Part shown: in pieces, positions 20,955-33,420 of the stretch
How the letters are laid out: the number at the start of each line of letters is the position of its first letter
Numbering within the stretch: position 1 is the first letter of the stretch
Origin: Tetraselmis striata
Lineage: Eukaryota > Chlorophyta > Chlorodendrophyceae > Chlorodendrales > Chlorodendraceae
Length of the DNA: 64,000 nt
Direction of reading: 5' to 3'
NCBI GenBank assembly: GCA_006384855.1
Contig: VCJN01000458.1
Location: 1 to 64,000, forward strand
The notes under the pieces: generated by a model
The model's input: the letters and a program-made list of their open reading frames with translations, nothing else
Databases searched by the model: none
Told to the model about the DNA's origin: nothing
Made by a program: the position numbers and the translations under genes

Positions 20955-23900
20955 AGGTGCTGCAGCCGCCTCAGCCAGAGAAGCGGCCGCACCAGCTCAA
21001 GGTGCCTCATGCCCCCCCCCCCCCCCCCTCTCTTTCCGTGCCTGCCCAATATTAAATGGCACGGCGTGCTGTTCGGCGCCGCTCCCCCTTCCGTTATCGC
21101 CCCCCATGGGGGGAGGGAGGGAAAGAGAGGGGGAGAGGGGGTATTGAGCGGGGCGATGCGCGGTGGGTGTGTCGGCAGCACGTGGCGACGGGCGAGGTGC
21201 GCGAGGACCCGTACTACTGGTTCCGCGACGGCGAGCGCAAGGACCCCGACGTCATCGCGCACCTCAATGCGGAGACCGCGTACTGCAAGGCGGCGCTCGC
21301 GGACACAGAGGCGCTGCAGGAGGAGCTGTGAGCCCCCCCCCCCCCCCCTTTACCAGACTCCAGTGACTCTCAGCATGAAAACACGCATGAGGGGGGGGGG
21401 GGGGGTGCAGTTGTGATGGAGGCATTGTTCAAACATGCGGAGGGCTTGTGACCCGGCGCTGCCGGCGTGCCCTCCGACCCTGCCGGCGCCGCCGCCCGCA
21501 GGTACAAGGAGATGCGCGGCCGCATCCAGGAGGACGACGAGAGTGTGCCGGTGCGCGACGGCGGCTACTACTACTACACGCGCACCATCCAAAACACACA
21601 GTACCGGGTGCGCCCCCGCCCCCCACGGCCAGTCACCTGTGCATGCATGTGGATGGGCGCAGCATGTAGCTGCCTGGCTGCCGTCTTCCTGGGTCGGTGC
21701 ACCTGCATGGATGCTGCGCCAGGGGGAAGCAGCAGGGAGGTAGCTGCGCCATGGTCATCCCGCCGCGGATCCCGCTGGGGCGAGTGCGGTGCCCGGGTGT
21801 AGGCGCCCACCTAGGCCGAGGCCCAGGTTGGTCCGCTGTCAGGCTGAGTGACGGCGCGGCGCGCAGGTGCACTGCCGCCGGGCGGTGCCGGACCCGTCTC
21901 GCCCGCCCGCCATCGGGGACAAGCTGGACACGGAGCAGGTGCGCCGCGCCGGTGGGGTGGTGCCACGCAGGAGGAGGCGCCTGGGGTGGGGGTCACGGGG
22001 GGGAGACGGGGAGCGCGTGGGCGGGTGGCAGGGCTGACCCGCTGTCGGCGCGGGCTGGTGTGTGGCTGCGCAGAAGGAGGAGATCCTGCTGGATGAGAAC
22101 AAGGAGGCATCGGGGCACAGCTTTTACATGGTCGGCGCTTTTGAGGTGCCCCCCCCCCCCCCCCCCCAACTCCCCCCCTCTCCCCTCCCTCCCCACCTCG
22201 TAACACCCCCCCCCCCCCCCACACACACACACACACTGACTCACTGACTAACAGCGCACCACTTTCCGCTATTGTGCCGCCCTATCAGCCGCCAAATGCT
22301 AGACGCGCCTTTAAGTGGTATCATGACCTCATGCCAATGACATATACCCTAGTTAGGGTATATCTGGCTTAACCCCCGTAGCGCCGGCTGCCCAGCGGTG
22401 ACCTTTGTATCCGGCGCCCTCTTGTAAGCCCTACAAAAGGCAGGGTCCGGGGCTAGGTTGTTGCACTAGGTTGCCCCCCCCCCCCCCCCCCCTCTCCCCC
22501 ACCTCTCTCCCCCTCCAAAACACACACACACAGCCACACAGCCAAACAGCCACACAGTCCTGCTGTTGCGACAGAGCTGGCGTGACGTCCCTGACCGGCA
22601 CGGCTGCCTTGCCCTGCGCGACAGGTGTCGCCCGACCACAAGCTGCTCTGCTACGCGGTGGACACGCAGGTGCGGAGGTGCCCCGAGCGGCTCATCCCAG
22701 CCGTATCCATCGCGGCATGCAAGCAGGCGGAGTCTGCAGTAGTCCACTCGAATGAGAATTTACGATATGGAACTTTTGAGACATCTGACTGCACCAAACT
22801 GCTGCGTTGCGATGGGATCGCGATGGACCTCGCCTTGTGTCTATGCTATGACCACGTACCCGGACGATGTCTTTCATCACATGCGCTGCTGTGAAGAGGC
22901 CATGCAGTCATCGCAACATCGTATATGCGAACCTGCCGGGACGGGGATGGTTTGAAGGGAGGGGGGGGGGAGGGGGGCAGATTGTGCCGCTTTGCCAAAT
23001 TAGGACCGCTCTGCCGTGGCTGACCACATATTGCGCTGATGGGCTCCGATGACAGGGCGGCGAGAAGTTCACGCTGTACGTGAAGAACCTGCAGAGCGGG
23101 AAGCAGCTGCTGGCAAAGCCCATCCCCGACACGGCGGGCGACGCGGTGTGGGCCAACGACAACAAGACGCTCTTCTACGTGACCAAGGACAAGCTGGACC
23201 GCCCCTACAAGGCAACCAGTCCCCCTCCGGCCCCCCTTCGCTGTGTTTTCCCACCCCGCTGATACATGGAGCACCGCCGCTGGACAGAGCGACGGCATGT
23301 ATTGACCCGTCATGGTCGGGAGTGTACTCTGCCCGATTCTCCTTTGCGCGTTGTCCGCCTTAAGGTTCGGCCACTCCAGCTGGGCGCTGGCCGCCGTGCG
23401 ACGATGGCTGAGGGATTGATGTGCGCAGGTGTGGCGGCACACCGTGGGGAGCACGCCCGGGAGCGATGAGCTGGTGTTCCATGAGGAGGTGCGGACGCCG
23501 CTCGCCGTGTAGCTACACATCCCTTGTGCCCCCCCTCCCCCCCCCCCCCCCCCCCCCTCCGGTGCCCCCCCCCCCCCCCACCGACGTGCCCCCCCCCTCC
23601 GTCCCACACCACAACGCCAAGACACCGTGCCCCGATATCTCGTATTTGTCTTCAATATCGCATTTCTACCCGCCTCGAATCACCATTTGCCAGTTGTGCA
23701 AGTACATACATCGAACTCTGTATGACATCAGCGTCAAGTGGACCTGCGGCCTATCACACGATGTGGAATTGTCTTAAGATCGTAACATTGACGCAACTTG
23801 CCCGGATATGTGCTGCCACATGCGTGCACTCTTCCAACACTCCCAAATCAATCCGCCGCACTCTGGACGATGCCATAACATAACGCACGTAACGCTACTG

Positions 23901-26900
23901 CACAAATAATGTTGCTAATATTTATCGATTACGGGTAGGTAGTGCCATCCTCGTGGTGCCGGTGTATGTGATTTGCTGTGAGGTCGTGTATGATGGGTTC
24001 AGGTACGAGGACCCTAATAACCTGCCTTGTTACCCCAATACCTTGTTACGAGAACGACCCGCCAAGGCTTTAAAATATGGACATGAAGATTGTACAGTTG
24101 CAACCGACTTTATATCTAGCCATCTATACCTAGTGTCAAATATGCTGCACGCACCTTCCTAGTATGTATACCTTCCTAGTCTATACCTTCCTTGTATATA
24201 GACGGGAGAGATCCCCATCGTAGATAGGGAGCAGATTGTACCTGTATCAAAGCGAAGTTGTGTAGCAATACTATCGGCCGGGGCGAATAGGAGAGGTACC
24301 TGGTAATGGTGATGGTGATTATGGGCCAAGCAGGTGCGCCCTGCCTTCGGTGTGGGCGCGCAGTAAAGAATGCCTTCTGCCAATAAACTGACGTGTAGTA
24401 AAGTATAGTAACCCGGAACCAGAGCCCGACCGCAGTGTATCCAGATGGTCACCTAGGCACGTGCAATCCTCCGCAGTCCCCATCCTCGCACCACCCTAGG
24501 TCAGGCCTAGCCCATTTGATCATTGCGCCATTCGCACCCCGGATGGCCAATGCGCACCCGTGGGGTGCCCCGGAGCTCGTGATTGCGGGTATTGATGGGC
24601 CAGGGTTCGAACCAGGATCTCTCAATCACTACGAGCACGGACTCAGGCTCGACATCTCAACCAATTCACAAACGGAATCACCGGCCAGCAACTCCCCCCC
24701 CCCCCCCCCCCTCCTCCCCCCACCTCCCCCTTGCCACGTCATGCTGTTGCGCTGCTGACCCTTTGGGTGCGGGCTGCGCAGGACGAGGCGTTCTATGTGG
24801 GCGTGAACCGCTCCCGCAGCGAAGACTACATCTTTATCGGCAGCGGCAGCGCCGTCACCAGCGAGGTCCTCTTCCTCAACGCCAACCGCCCCAACGGCAC
24901 CTTCAAGGTCACCCCCCCCCCCCCCCCCCCCCCGTTCCTCCCCCCGTTACCCCTCAAAAGTTCATTGTCTGACATTGTCATCGTGACTCCACATCATTCT
25001 GGGCAACCGGGCCAAACCAGCGCGTTCTGATGTTCACTTCACCATAAAAGGGATAGCATCCACCGATTTTGCCCCCCCCCCCCCCCCCCCTCCGCCAAGT
25101 CCATGTCTGGCTTGCTCATAGCACACATTCACGCGGTATCCAGCTCATGCGATTCTTCCTGACTCATCGTAGCAGTGGCCTTCGGGCTGTCTTGGGCAGT
25201 AAGCTGTGGCGCCCTGATCTATTCCCTAGATTTCCTGCTCAATATACAGGGACACTGATGTTATGTCATGTCCATTCGCATAACTTTTTATTTGGCTAGG
25301 CCAGTCTGGCGGATGCCCTTGCCATCTGGGCAATGCTCATCTAGACCGCCTGCGGATGTCGTCGGTTCCAGAATCAGCAGTTGATCTCATTGGGGTATCT
25401 ATACCAGGGCTGTACCAGCCCTGTCATTTGGGGTGGAGCTCCCCGGAAACCAGTGGCAATCGGCACTCGGTAGCCTTTCCTGGCGATGCAACATCCTGCG
25501 CTGGCTAGTAGGGTAGCTGCTTGCATGTATTGACATTGTGCGTGTTTGTTGTGGATGTGAATCTGGATCCGGGTGGCAGTAGTAGTAGTAGCAGTAAAGT
25601 TCGATCGGTTGTTGGCATTCGCAGGCGGTGCTGCCTCGCGTGAACGATGTGGAGTACTCGGTCACGCACCGCGGCGCGCACTTCTACATCACGCTGCGCG
25701 ACAAAGACCGCCCCAACAGCGAGCTGCTGGTGTCGCCGGTGGAGGAGCCGGCCGCCACCGCCGTCCTGATGCCCCACCGCCAGGAGGTCAAGGTAGAGCC
25801 CCCCCCCCCCCCCCCCCCCCCTCTTTCCCCGAGAAATGCCGTTGCTGAGACGTCAAATCATGTGTCGGTGGCATCTATCAAAGTGTGTCTTTCATCAGGC
25901 AACCCGCTGAAGTTGCGCCACCCCTTCTTTGGCACCCTGACATCGGGTGTCGCTGGATGATGCTAATGATGGTGGCTGTTGTGAATGCCTTAATCCGATG
26001 GGCGTTGCACCAGCATTGCCTTCTGTGATGCCATCGGGCGTCTTTTGCCGGACCAACCGCTCACTTCGAAACCATCTGCCATTCCCTGTTTCCGTCGCTG
26101 TTATGGTGCATGGATTGCGGAATCACCGCCCGTCATCTCTACGGAGTCACGATATTGTAAATAGCTGTATTAGGGGCGCTGTGCTATTGAGCCAAAAGGC
26201 AGCGGCACCACGCAATGTGAGAGGGTGGCGGCATTCAACTACACCGCATGGGAACCCGCCGTGATTGCGCATCACTGCCTGACGTGATATAATGCATCCT
26301 CATGGTCGCTCACTTGTCCATGGCGGCGCTCGGCATGTTCCAGATCGAGGGGGTCTCCCTGTGCAAGGACTACATCACCATGTTTGAGCGGAAGAAGGGG
26401 CTGCAGGTAAAACTGGTCCAGAATAGCCCCCCCCCCCCCCCCCTTTGGAAATTGCATTGTCATTTCAGGGCGATCGACCCCCCCCCCCCCCCCCCCTTCC
26501 CCCCCCCCCGGGAGAGCCTGAGTCGAGACTGTGCGGGGCTGTGCTGTACTATGCCTCCAGGTGGCCACTGTGTACGGGCTCCCTGCCGACGGGTCGGTTC
26601 CCAAGCGCGAGCAGCTGGCACCGTGGGACGGTCGCGAGGTGGCGATGGACCAGCCCGCCTACGAGCTGTCCTCTGGAGCGCAGGTGCGCGCGCCGCGCTG
26701 CCTGGCGCGCATGGACTCGCGCCCCCTTCAGCGCAGACGGCGTCTGTTTCTGCGACTTCTACACATCGAATACCCGTGGCGTTGAGTCATGTTTCCTATT
26801 CTCGACATCTAGACCATGCAACTACTCTTCCGACACGTGGTCCTCGTGCAACCTTATCTACACGTCGGTCGGCTGTCTGTGGATACCGGTATATCGACTC

Positions 26901-29900
26901 ATTGCCGTAGCGCGAGGTAGAGTTCGAATCACAAGCATCACTCGATCCCGGGAAGCATTGGGCGAGAAGGATCGTTTTCCATTGTATCGGAATCTGCGAC
27001 GTCTACACATGTAGTACCTGTAGCGACTAACCCCGAATAATGTTTCATATTCTCGACATCTACACTATTACAGTATTTCTCTTCCGAAACGTGGCCCTCA
27101 TGCAACCTTTTATACACACACGTCGCAGTCGCCCGTATGTGGAGATCGGTCTTTCGACACATTACCGCACCGCGAGGTAGATTTCGAATGACAAACATCA
27201 TTCGATCTCGGCAAGCATCGGGCGGGGAGAATGGTTTCATTACCCGTATGTCGGAAATTTGACAGTCACTTTGGCAGGCCAGTCCGGCCGATGCTGCCGT
27301 CAACCGATATATTCACTACTCGTATCGCGGATGTATTCATTACCCGCATCGGGAATATCTGGCGAGTCGGTGGTATGTGCGTCGTCGACAAGCGCTTCTG
27401 GACGATGTCTTCTTTCAGGTGGGCGTAGGCTGCGCTTTTCAGTTCTTAGTGCTCCCACGGATCGCAGCATCGACTTGCGAGAGTCGAGCTGTCTGGGCAC
27501 CGTCTGCGACCCTGCCAGCTGATGCGGACGCTGTAATGTTCTGACTTCGCAGGGCGACTTCGACAGCAAGGTCCTCCGTCTGGTGTTCTCCTCGCTGGCG
27601 ACGCCCACCAGTGTGATGGACGTCGACATGGTCAGTATGGAGCGGCAGGTGAAGAAGGTGCAGCCGGTGCTCGGTGGCTTCGACCAGAACAAGTACAAGA
27701 CCTTGCGGCTGTGGGCGGTGGCCGAGGACCAGACTAAGGTGAACCCCCCCCCCCTCCCCCTTCGTCTACCTCCCTCCTTCATTCGCCGCATTGCGTTCGC
27801 AGTAGCTTCTGCTGTGGGCGCAGCAACTAGCCCAGCATCGGAGGGGGAGAAATACCCCATCGGAAGCAAGCTGCCGACAGAGTGATATGGAGCGGCGGCG
27901 TAGCTTGTTTGCCGCTCTGCGCGGCAGCGTTTAGGCTGATGCGATACACGATCGTCGACGCTTTCGTCTCGCGCCGTCGACCGCCAGCCACATCGCTGCA
28001 TCCCGTGCGGACGGGCGACGACTACGACGGCTCGTCGACCGCTGTTCCCGGGGCGGCGACTTACGGCTGATGCTCGATCGAAGTCGTGTCCACCCACGTA
28101 ATTTCATGTCCAGTTTTGGACCTGCTTGCGCGCTCGACGACCGTTTCGAGCAGCGGCAGCCCTTTTAGTCTTTTCCTTATAATCTAGTTTAATCTGCAGG
28201 TTAAAAAGAAACTGTAAACTCCTTTGGCACACCGAGTACATCCCATTTTCGTCTGGGACAGAGTGATGTCGGAATGAGCTCTGCCATTCAAAGCTGGCGG
28301 TGGCGTACCCGTGCTGGTGTAGCTGACGCATGCATGCACCGCGCTGGATGCAACGCTCAGGTGCCCATCAGCCTGGTGTACCGCGAGGACCTGGTAAAGC
28401 TGGACGGCAGCGACCCCATGCTGCTCGACTGCTACGGCTCCTACGAGGTCTGCAACGACCCCTACTTCTCCTCCACCCGCCTCACGCTCATCGACCGTGG
28501 CTTCGTCTTCGCGGTGGCGCACGTGCGCGGCGGCGGCGAGATGGGCCGCCACTGGTGGGGCGAACCTCCCCTCAAATAATACAATATTCAGAACCCCGGG
28601 AAAGACAGAAAGAATAGCGCAATAGCTATATTATAAGTACATCAAATATAGTGTATATTACTGAGACCGACCCAATTCCGCATATTACATTTAATTCAGA
28701 TAAAAATATATATTCCTTTCATATTGCTATATATGCAATATTACAATGAAGTGATTTGAAGTATCACTATCTGATAACGTGACATAATACCTTGAACTCA
28801 TCAAAGGGCACAAGTGGTAATAGATTGCCGCTTGAGGCGCCCACTCGCCGCTGCGCGCCCAGGTACGAGGACGGCAAGTTCCTCCACAAGAAGCACACCT
28901 TCACGGACCTCATCTCCTGCGCGGAACACCTCGTGCGCGAGAAGTACACCTCGCCCGCCAGGCTGTGCATCGAGGGGCGCTCCGCGGGCGGGCTGACGAT
29001 GGGTGGGTCCCCCCGCGCCGCCCTCTGCGGCACAGGAGGCCATCTTGGGCCTGGCATGGCAGCCCTGTGTCCCATCACTGCCTCTCCAGCGCCACTCCTG
29101 TGCCTGTGCGCTGCGACATCCCAGGCCCGCCACACTCATGCTCCCCTCAATAGCCTTTGTTCATTAATACCCTTTAAGTAGAGAGCTTCGGCAGGAAGTA
29201 CCAACTGACGCAAATTAGCGCCTAAAAAAATGCATCGCCCTGTTTTGAAGATGGAACTGGAGTATATATGATGAAAAGGAGGCGAATATATATGATGTCA
29301 ATTAAGGGCAAGATGAACGAGGCTCTGACTTGTCCTTGAGATTGAGCTAATCAGTGATACAAAGTCAAATTTCCGCCACTATGGTTTTAGTGAGTTCAAA
29401 ATGGATAAACATCTAAGATTGGTAGAAGGAGCTTGTGTATCCATACGTGTATGTGTAAAGATGTTCTAAAAAATGCGGTGAAGATTAGCCAACTACCTCC
29501 GCTCTGAGGATGGGCCGGCCAGCTGGCGCCGGAGCACTGTCCCTCCGTCGTCTGAACCACGCCCCCCCCCCCCCCCCCCCTTCCCGGGCCCTGCAGGCGC
29601 GGTCCTCAACATGCGCCCGGACCTGTTCAAGGCGGCGATCATGGGCGTGCCGTTCGTGGACGTGCTGACCACCATGCTGGACGAGACCATCCCGCTCACG
29701 GCAATAGACCCCCCCCTACGTTCCCCAGTGAAACAAATACATACATGTGTGCGAGTGTGTGTGTGTGGGGGGGGGGGGGGGGGGGGATGTCATTCGTAAG
29801 TAGCCAGGAGCATTCCGCAATTGGGTATCACTGCCACCCAACTGGGGACTTCAAGCAGGCAGCTACAGTCACACGCAGATATGTCTGCCGTATGTACATA

Positions 29901-31848
29901 GTAGTAGTCATAACAATCAAGCATTGGTAGCAATATACGTGCAGATGACGGCGTATCTTTGTCTACTTATTGTGGGAAGAGGGGCGCCCGGCGCAGTGTC
30001 AGCAATGTCCCTCCATTGCGTCTGCGGGCCGGCCACTGCCCGCGTGATTGCGGGACGGTACTCTGCCACGCCGGCGAGGCGCACGGCTGACGCGCCGCGA
30101 TGCTCGCCGCGCAGGTGATTGAGTTTGAGGAGTGGGGCAACCCGGCGGAGGCGGAGTACTACCACTACATGAAGAGCTACTCGCCCGTGGACAACATCCA
30201 GGCGGCGGCGTACCCCAACATCCTCATCACCGCCGGCCTGCACGACCCCCGCGTGGGTCAGTCCCCCCCCCCCCCCCCCCCCCCAACCGTCCCAATAAGT
30301 GAGAATCTATAGTTGTATGGCGGATAGAGATTGAGGATTGATTTCATGCAATCCTTAGGTCGTGTGTGAGCGGGCCGAATCAAGATACTGCCATGCCGTA
30401 CGGTAGTCAAATGGCATAACGCCAAACGGTATGCATTGCCAGCGCTACAGCCGCTAGTTGCGATATATATAGTCGCCTTACGGTATATCCACTAACCCAG
30501 TTACCATGGTCATATGTACCGGACACCTACGGCATTATCATTGCGAAGACGCATACCCCCAGATCGTTGTCTGATTGATTCTGTAAGTTCACCACATTAG
30601 CATTGACATTAACATATTTATTATACATTACATTCGCCAGCGACTCCGAATCAGTATCGTGGATTCGGCAGGACGAATTACGAACAGATGTCGAAGCATC
30701 TCTAGAATCTTCAGGTGGGGGATTTGTAGGTCCTGGTACGTGACGGAACGTTTGCTGATGTGGCACTTCAAGAATTAAAAACAAAAAAAAGGGGAGGCCG
30801 ACCCCCCCCCCCCCCCCCCCCACACACCTCCGGGCAAAGCTGAGGCAAAGGGCTTTTGGTTTTAGGGTTTTAGCCCACCATGCCATCATGCGGACGAGTG
30901 AAGCGCCTGGGGTTATTGAGCAACAGCAGCCCGGAAGGGTTTCGGCGTAGGACTTGGGGCTTCTACATTAACCCCAGACTCTCTGCTCCAAACCCTGAAC
31001 GCCCTACCACGAAACGCCTTTTACCCCCTCTTTCGCGCGTGGTGCGTCCAGGCTACTGGGAGCCCGCCAAGTTCTGCGCGCTGCTGCGCGAGCAGAAGAC
31101 CGACGACAACTTGTTGCTGTTCAAGTGCGACATGGGCGCCGGCCACTTCTCGCAGTCGGGCCGCTTTGACAGGTGCGGGCCGGGGCCGGGGCAGCCGCCC
31201 TCCCCCCTCCCCCCTCCCCCCCCCCCCCCCCCCCCCCACACTCGCCTTCCACTCCCACCCCCACCCCTGCGCGGGCCTTCATGGTGCCGACGCGGTGACG
31301 AGAGAACTGCGCCCCCGAAGCTGCCCCGACTGCCCAAGCTTGGAATGTCGACATTGGGCGGCCATACAATAAATAGCCCCATGGGTCGATGCGAGTATGC
31401 AACCCGCACTTTGGGGGCTTCTGAGTAGCGGCCAAGTTGTTATTGCCGCGAATGGGTGGGCGCACCTAGCAAGTGGGGGTGGTATTGGGAGTGTCGGTAC
31501 CTGGGTACCCAGGTTAAGCTCCATGTGTAGGGACACCCTGGACCTGCGACCCACGAAAAAAACCCTAAAAACCCGACCCTAGCACACGCCCCCATCATCA
31601 CGCAGGGCCTAAGAGCTCCCGGTGCCCATTCCTCGAGCATATGGTACCAAGCGCAGGAGTCGTGCCATGTTGGGGCGGGTACCTGCGTGGATAGGCGGGC
31701 GCCTGCCTGCCCCGGCGGAGTGGCTGACTGATTGACTGACTGACTGGCCGCCCGGTTGGGTGGATGGAGCAGGCTGAAGGAGGTGGCGCTGGAGCACGCC
31801 TTCCTGCTGAAGTGCCTGGGCATGCTGCAGACGCCGGCGGCCAAGTAG
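20955..31848 (+). CDS. Oligopeptidase B (S9A prolyl-oligopeptidase family)
   Basis: Serine peptidase cutting short peptides after Arg/Lys. Exons: 20955-21001, 21179-21327, 21502-21607, 21867-21938, 22074-22145, 22625-22669, 23056-23211, 23429-23488, 24782-24907, 25625-25792, 26344-26406, 26561-26683, 27553-27738, 28361-28554, 28863-29002, 29597-29700, 30115-30256, 31052-31172, 31773-31848. All phases agree, giving about 715 residues, normal for the family. The beta-propeller comes first ([20 protein letters not shown]) and the hydrolase after about residue 450. Catalytic Ser562 lies in GRSAGG, Asp647 in LHDPRVGYWEP, His682 in [10 protein letters not shown]; the spacings of 85 and 35 are those I recall for known oligopeptidases B. 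EFEEWGNP, linked to basic-residue specificity, is present. The start is unsettled: an in-frame ATG at 20,885, or splicing from an upstream exon (a pyrimidine tract precedes 20,955). Introns 7 and 16 use GC donors. No targeting signal is certain. Confidence 0.92.
24603..24663 (-). repeat. tRNA-like A-box/B-box pair (SINE head or pseudo-tRNA) in intron 8
   Basis: On the minus strand TGGTTGAGATG (24,653-24,663) fits the A box and GGTTCGAACCC (24,603-24,613) fits the B box, about 47-50 nt apart as in tRNA promoters. The T-arm nearly folds (one mismatch), but the flanks do not form a 7-bp acceptor stem, so a functional tRNA is unlikely. A tRNA-derived SINE or dead tRNA is the better reading. Confidence 0.4.
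26785..27262. repeat. Diverged tandem duplication of about 230-250 bp inside intron 12
   Basis: Two units, about 26,785-27,010 and 27,036-27,262. Shared landmarks in order are TATTCTCGACATCTA, CTCTTCCGA-ACGTGG, CATGCAACCTT or variant, CGACNCATTRCCG, GCGAGGTAGA-TTCGAAT, GCAAGCATYGGGCG. Divergence is considerable, with several indels. Confidence 0.75.
30857..30876. repeat. Interstitial TTTTAGGG-type motif
   Basis: GGTTTTAGGGTTTTAG within intron 17 of the oligopeptidase gene. Matches the Chlamydomonas-type telomere unit TTTTAGGG. Related motifs lie at 31,556-31,581 and 36,497-36,820. Confidence 0.6.
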
Positions 31849-32510
31849 TGCCCACCCGCAGGGAGGGCGCCGTCCGGGAGGCGGGGGGTCATCCGGCTGA
31901 AGGGGGTTCCGTATTTTGGCGGTGGGTGCGATTGCTTAAACACTTCGCAGATACACAACCGATGGCGGACAGCTTTTGCAGCGACTCTGACCGGCCGGTC
32001 GGGCGGTTTCAATGCGATTCAGATTCCGTCCGCTTGCCTGCGGGCCCAGTGGAACGAGCAAACCCACATGAGGGCACAGTGTCCAGGCGCCACCCCACCA
32101 TATGCCGGCGGAACCGGCCTAGCCTGTGGCTTGAGCCGCGCAAGCCGATGCACACCACCCCCTGTATTCCACATATGGAATTCCGATTCAGTTCAGGCTT
32201 TAGTTAGTTGTTAGAAGAATGGGCATGTGGGATGCACGATGTCGACCGCGGAGTATTCACATTAATGCCCGGTGTATTACACTATTGAGGGGTAAGGATT
32301 TATCTGTTAGCGGTAAGGATTCAATCCTTACTCCTACTTTCATTGGTTTCAGGAGCAATAGGTCACTTGTTCAAACCCCTTATCACCCGGAATTCGGATT
32401 ATTAGTCGCATGGGCGTCCGCTATATGGATAAGATGGGATGGCGTGTTACCTGTACTCGTGTGAATTAAAGAATCGCCAGAAACAAATCCACCGCTTCTT
32501 ACAGTACGGA
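31849..32510. other. 3' flank of oligopeptidase B, no gene recognised
   Basis: No clear TGTAA signal was found close to the stop codon. A short repeated motif, GGTAAGGATT-ATC, occurs near 32,290-32,330. Open frames lack domain signal. Confidence 0.5.
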
Positions 32511-32550
32511 TAGATCAACACAAGCCGCTTACGAGCGGCCCGCATCCCGC
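32511..32550. repeat. Dispersed repeat, copy 2
   Basis: AGATCAACACAAGCCGCT, a short variable part and GGCCCGCATCCCG, matching 12,952-12,991. Confidence 0.6.
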
Positions 32551-33420
32551 ACGCGGCGGGATGGATGAGTGACGCGCACCTGATTCAGAGTCCGGGCCAC
32601 GCGTGCACGTGTCTGCGAGGGTGATGAATGCACTGACGCGTTGTGCAGCTTCGGCAACGGGATGGCGGACGAATCTGCGCCGTCTGATGAGGCAGCGAGC
32701 ACGCTCTCGAGCAGCCACCGAGCTTGTTTCCGAGGAAATCTCTTGCGAATAAGGCCTCCTGGTGAGCCCGGGTGGTGCACCGAGTGCCCCGCGATGAGAG
32801 GGCGCCCCGTTCCGCGGCCAAGCATGTGACACCTCGCACCGTGCGGCGCACCCCCTTGCTCACCTCGCCCAATGCGCCGAAGGCCATGCCCGTATACTCC
32901 GGCACGTCCACGATGTCTCGAAATGGACCCCGTTTGCCCCGACGGCTCCGTGTTGTGCCACGCCGCATCCCGCACTGTCAATAACCCCCGTTGTATATCG
33001 TCCAACAGGGAGCGCACTAGGCACGTGAGTTCATCCCTGGATACATCGTTGCCGTGAGGCACTGCCTACTGGAACAAGTCATCCACCTCCCGGCGAACAG
33101 TGATGCCCAGGTCGTGAACACGGTAATCATGGAAGGCGTCTGCGATAGCGTCGTGTTCTACACGCCAGTGAGCGTCTCTAGGTGCCGGTAGGTTCATGAG
33201 CGAGTCGCCATCGAGGTCGACAGTGACGAGGTTGTACTATGTCGAGGGCGTAATGATCTGGCTCCCAAGCAACCACCGAGGCCAGGCATGGGCTAGGCAG
33301 CGAGAAGTGCTCGGCATCAACCTCCCGCAGCTCATGCGGAGTCATGTCCGTCCGCGCAATAATGGGGTTGGCCACCGTCTACATGCCCGACGCCGCGTCG
33401 AGTTTGCGAGCAATAAGATC
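32529..33420 (-). pseudogene. Degenerate coding-like region of unknown family
   Basis: Several minus-strand frames give structured, helix-rich peptides in succession, for example ARTDMTPHELREVDAEHF, then DELTCLVRSLLDDIQRGLLT, then FRDIVDVPEYTGMAFGALGE in another frame. Switching of frame between good segments and internal stops suggest a decayed protein gene, most likely of a mobile element, since its downstream end touches the repeat at 32,511-32,550. I recognise no family or catalytic motif. Confidence 0.25.

Noticed and set aside
24603-24663. Functional tRNA gene
   Set aside because: A and B boxes fit but the acceptor stem does not pair and the T-stem has a mismatch.
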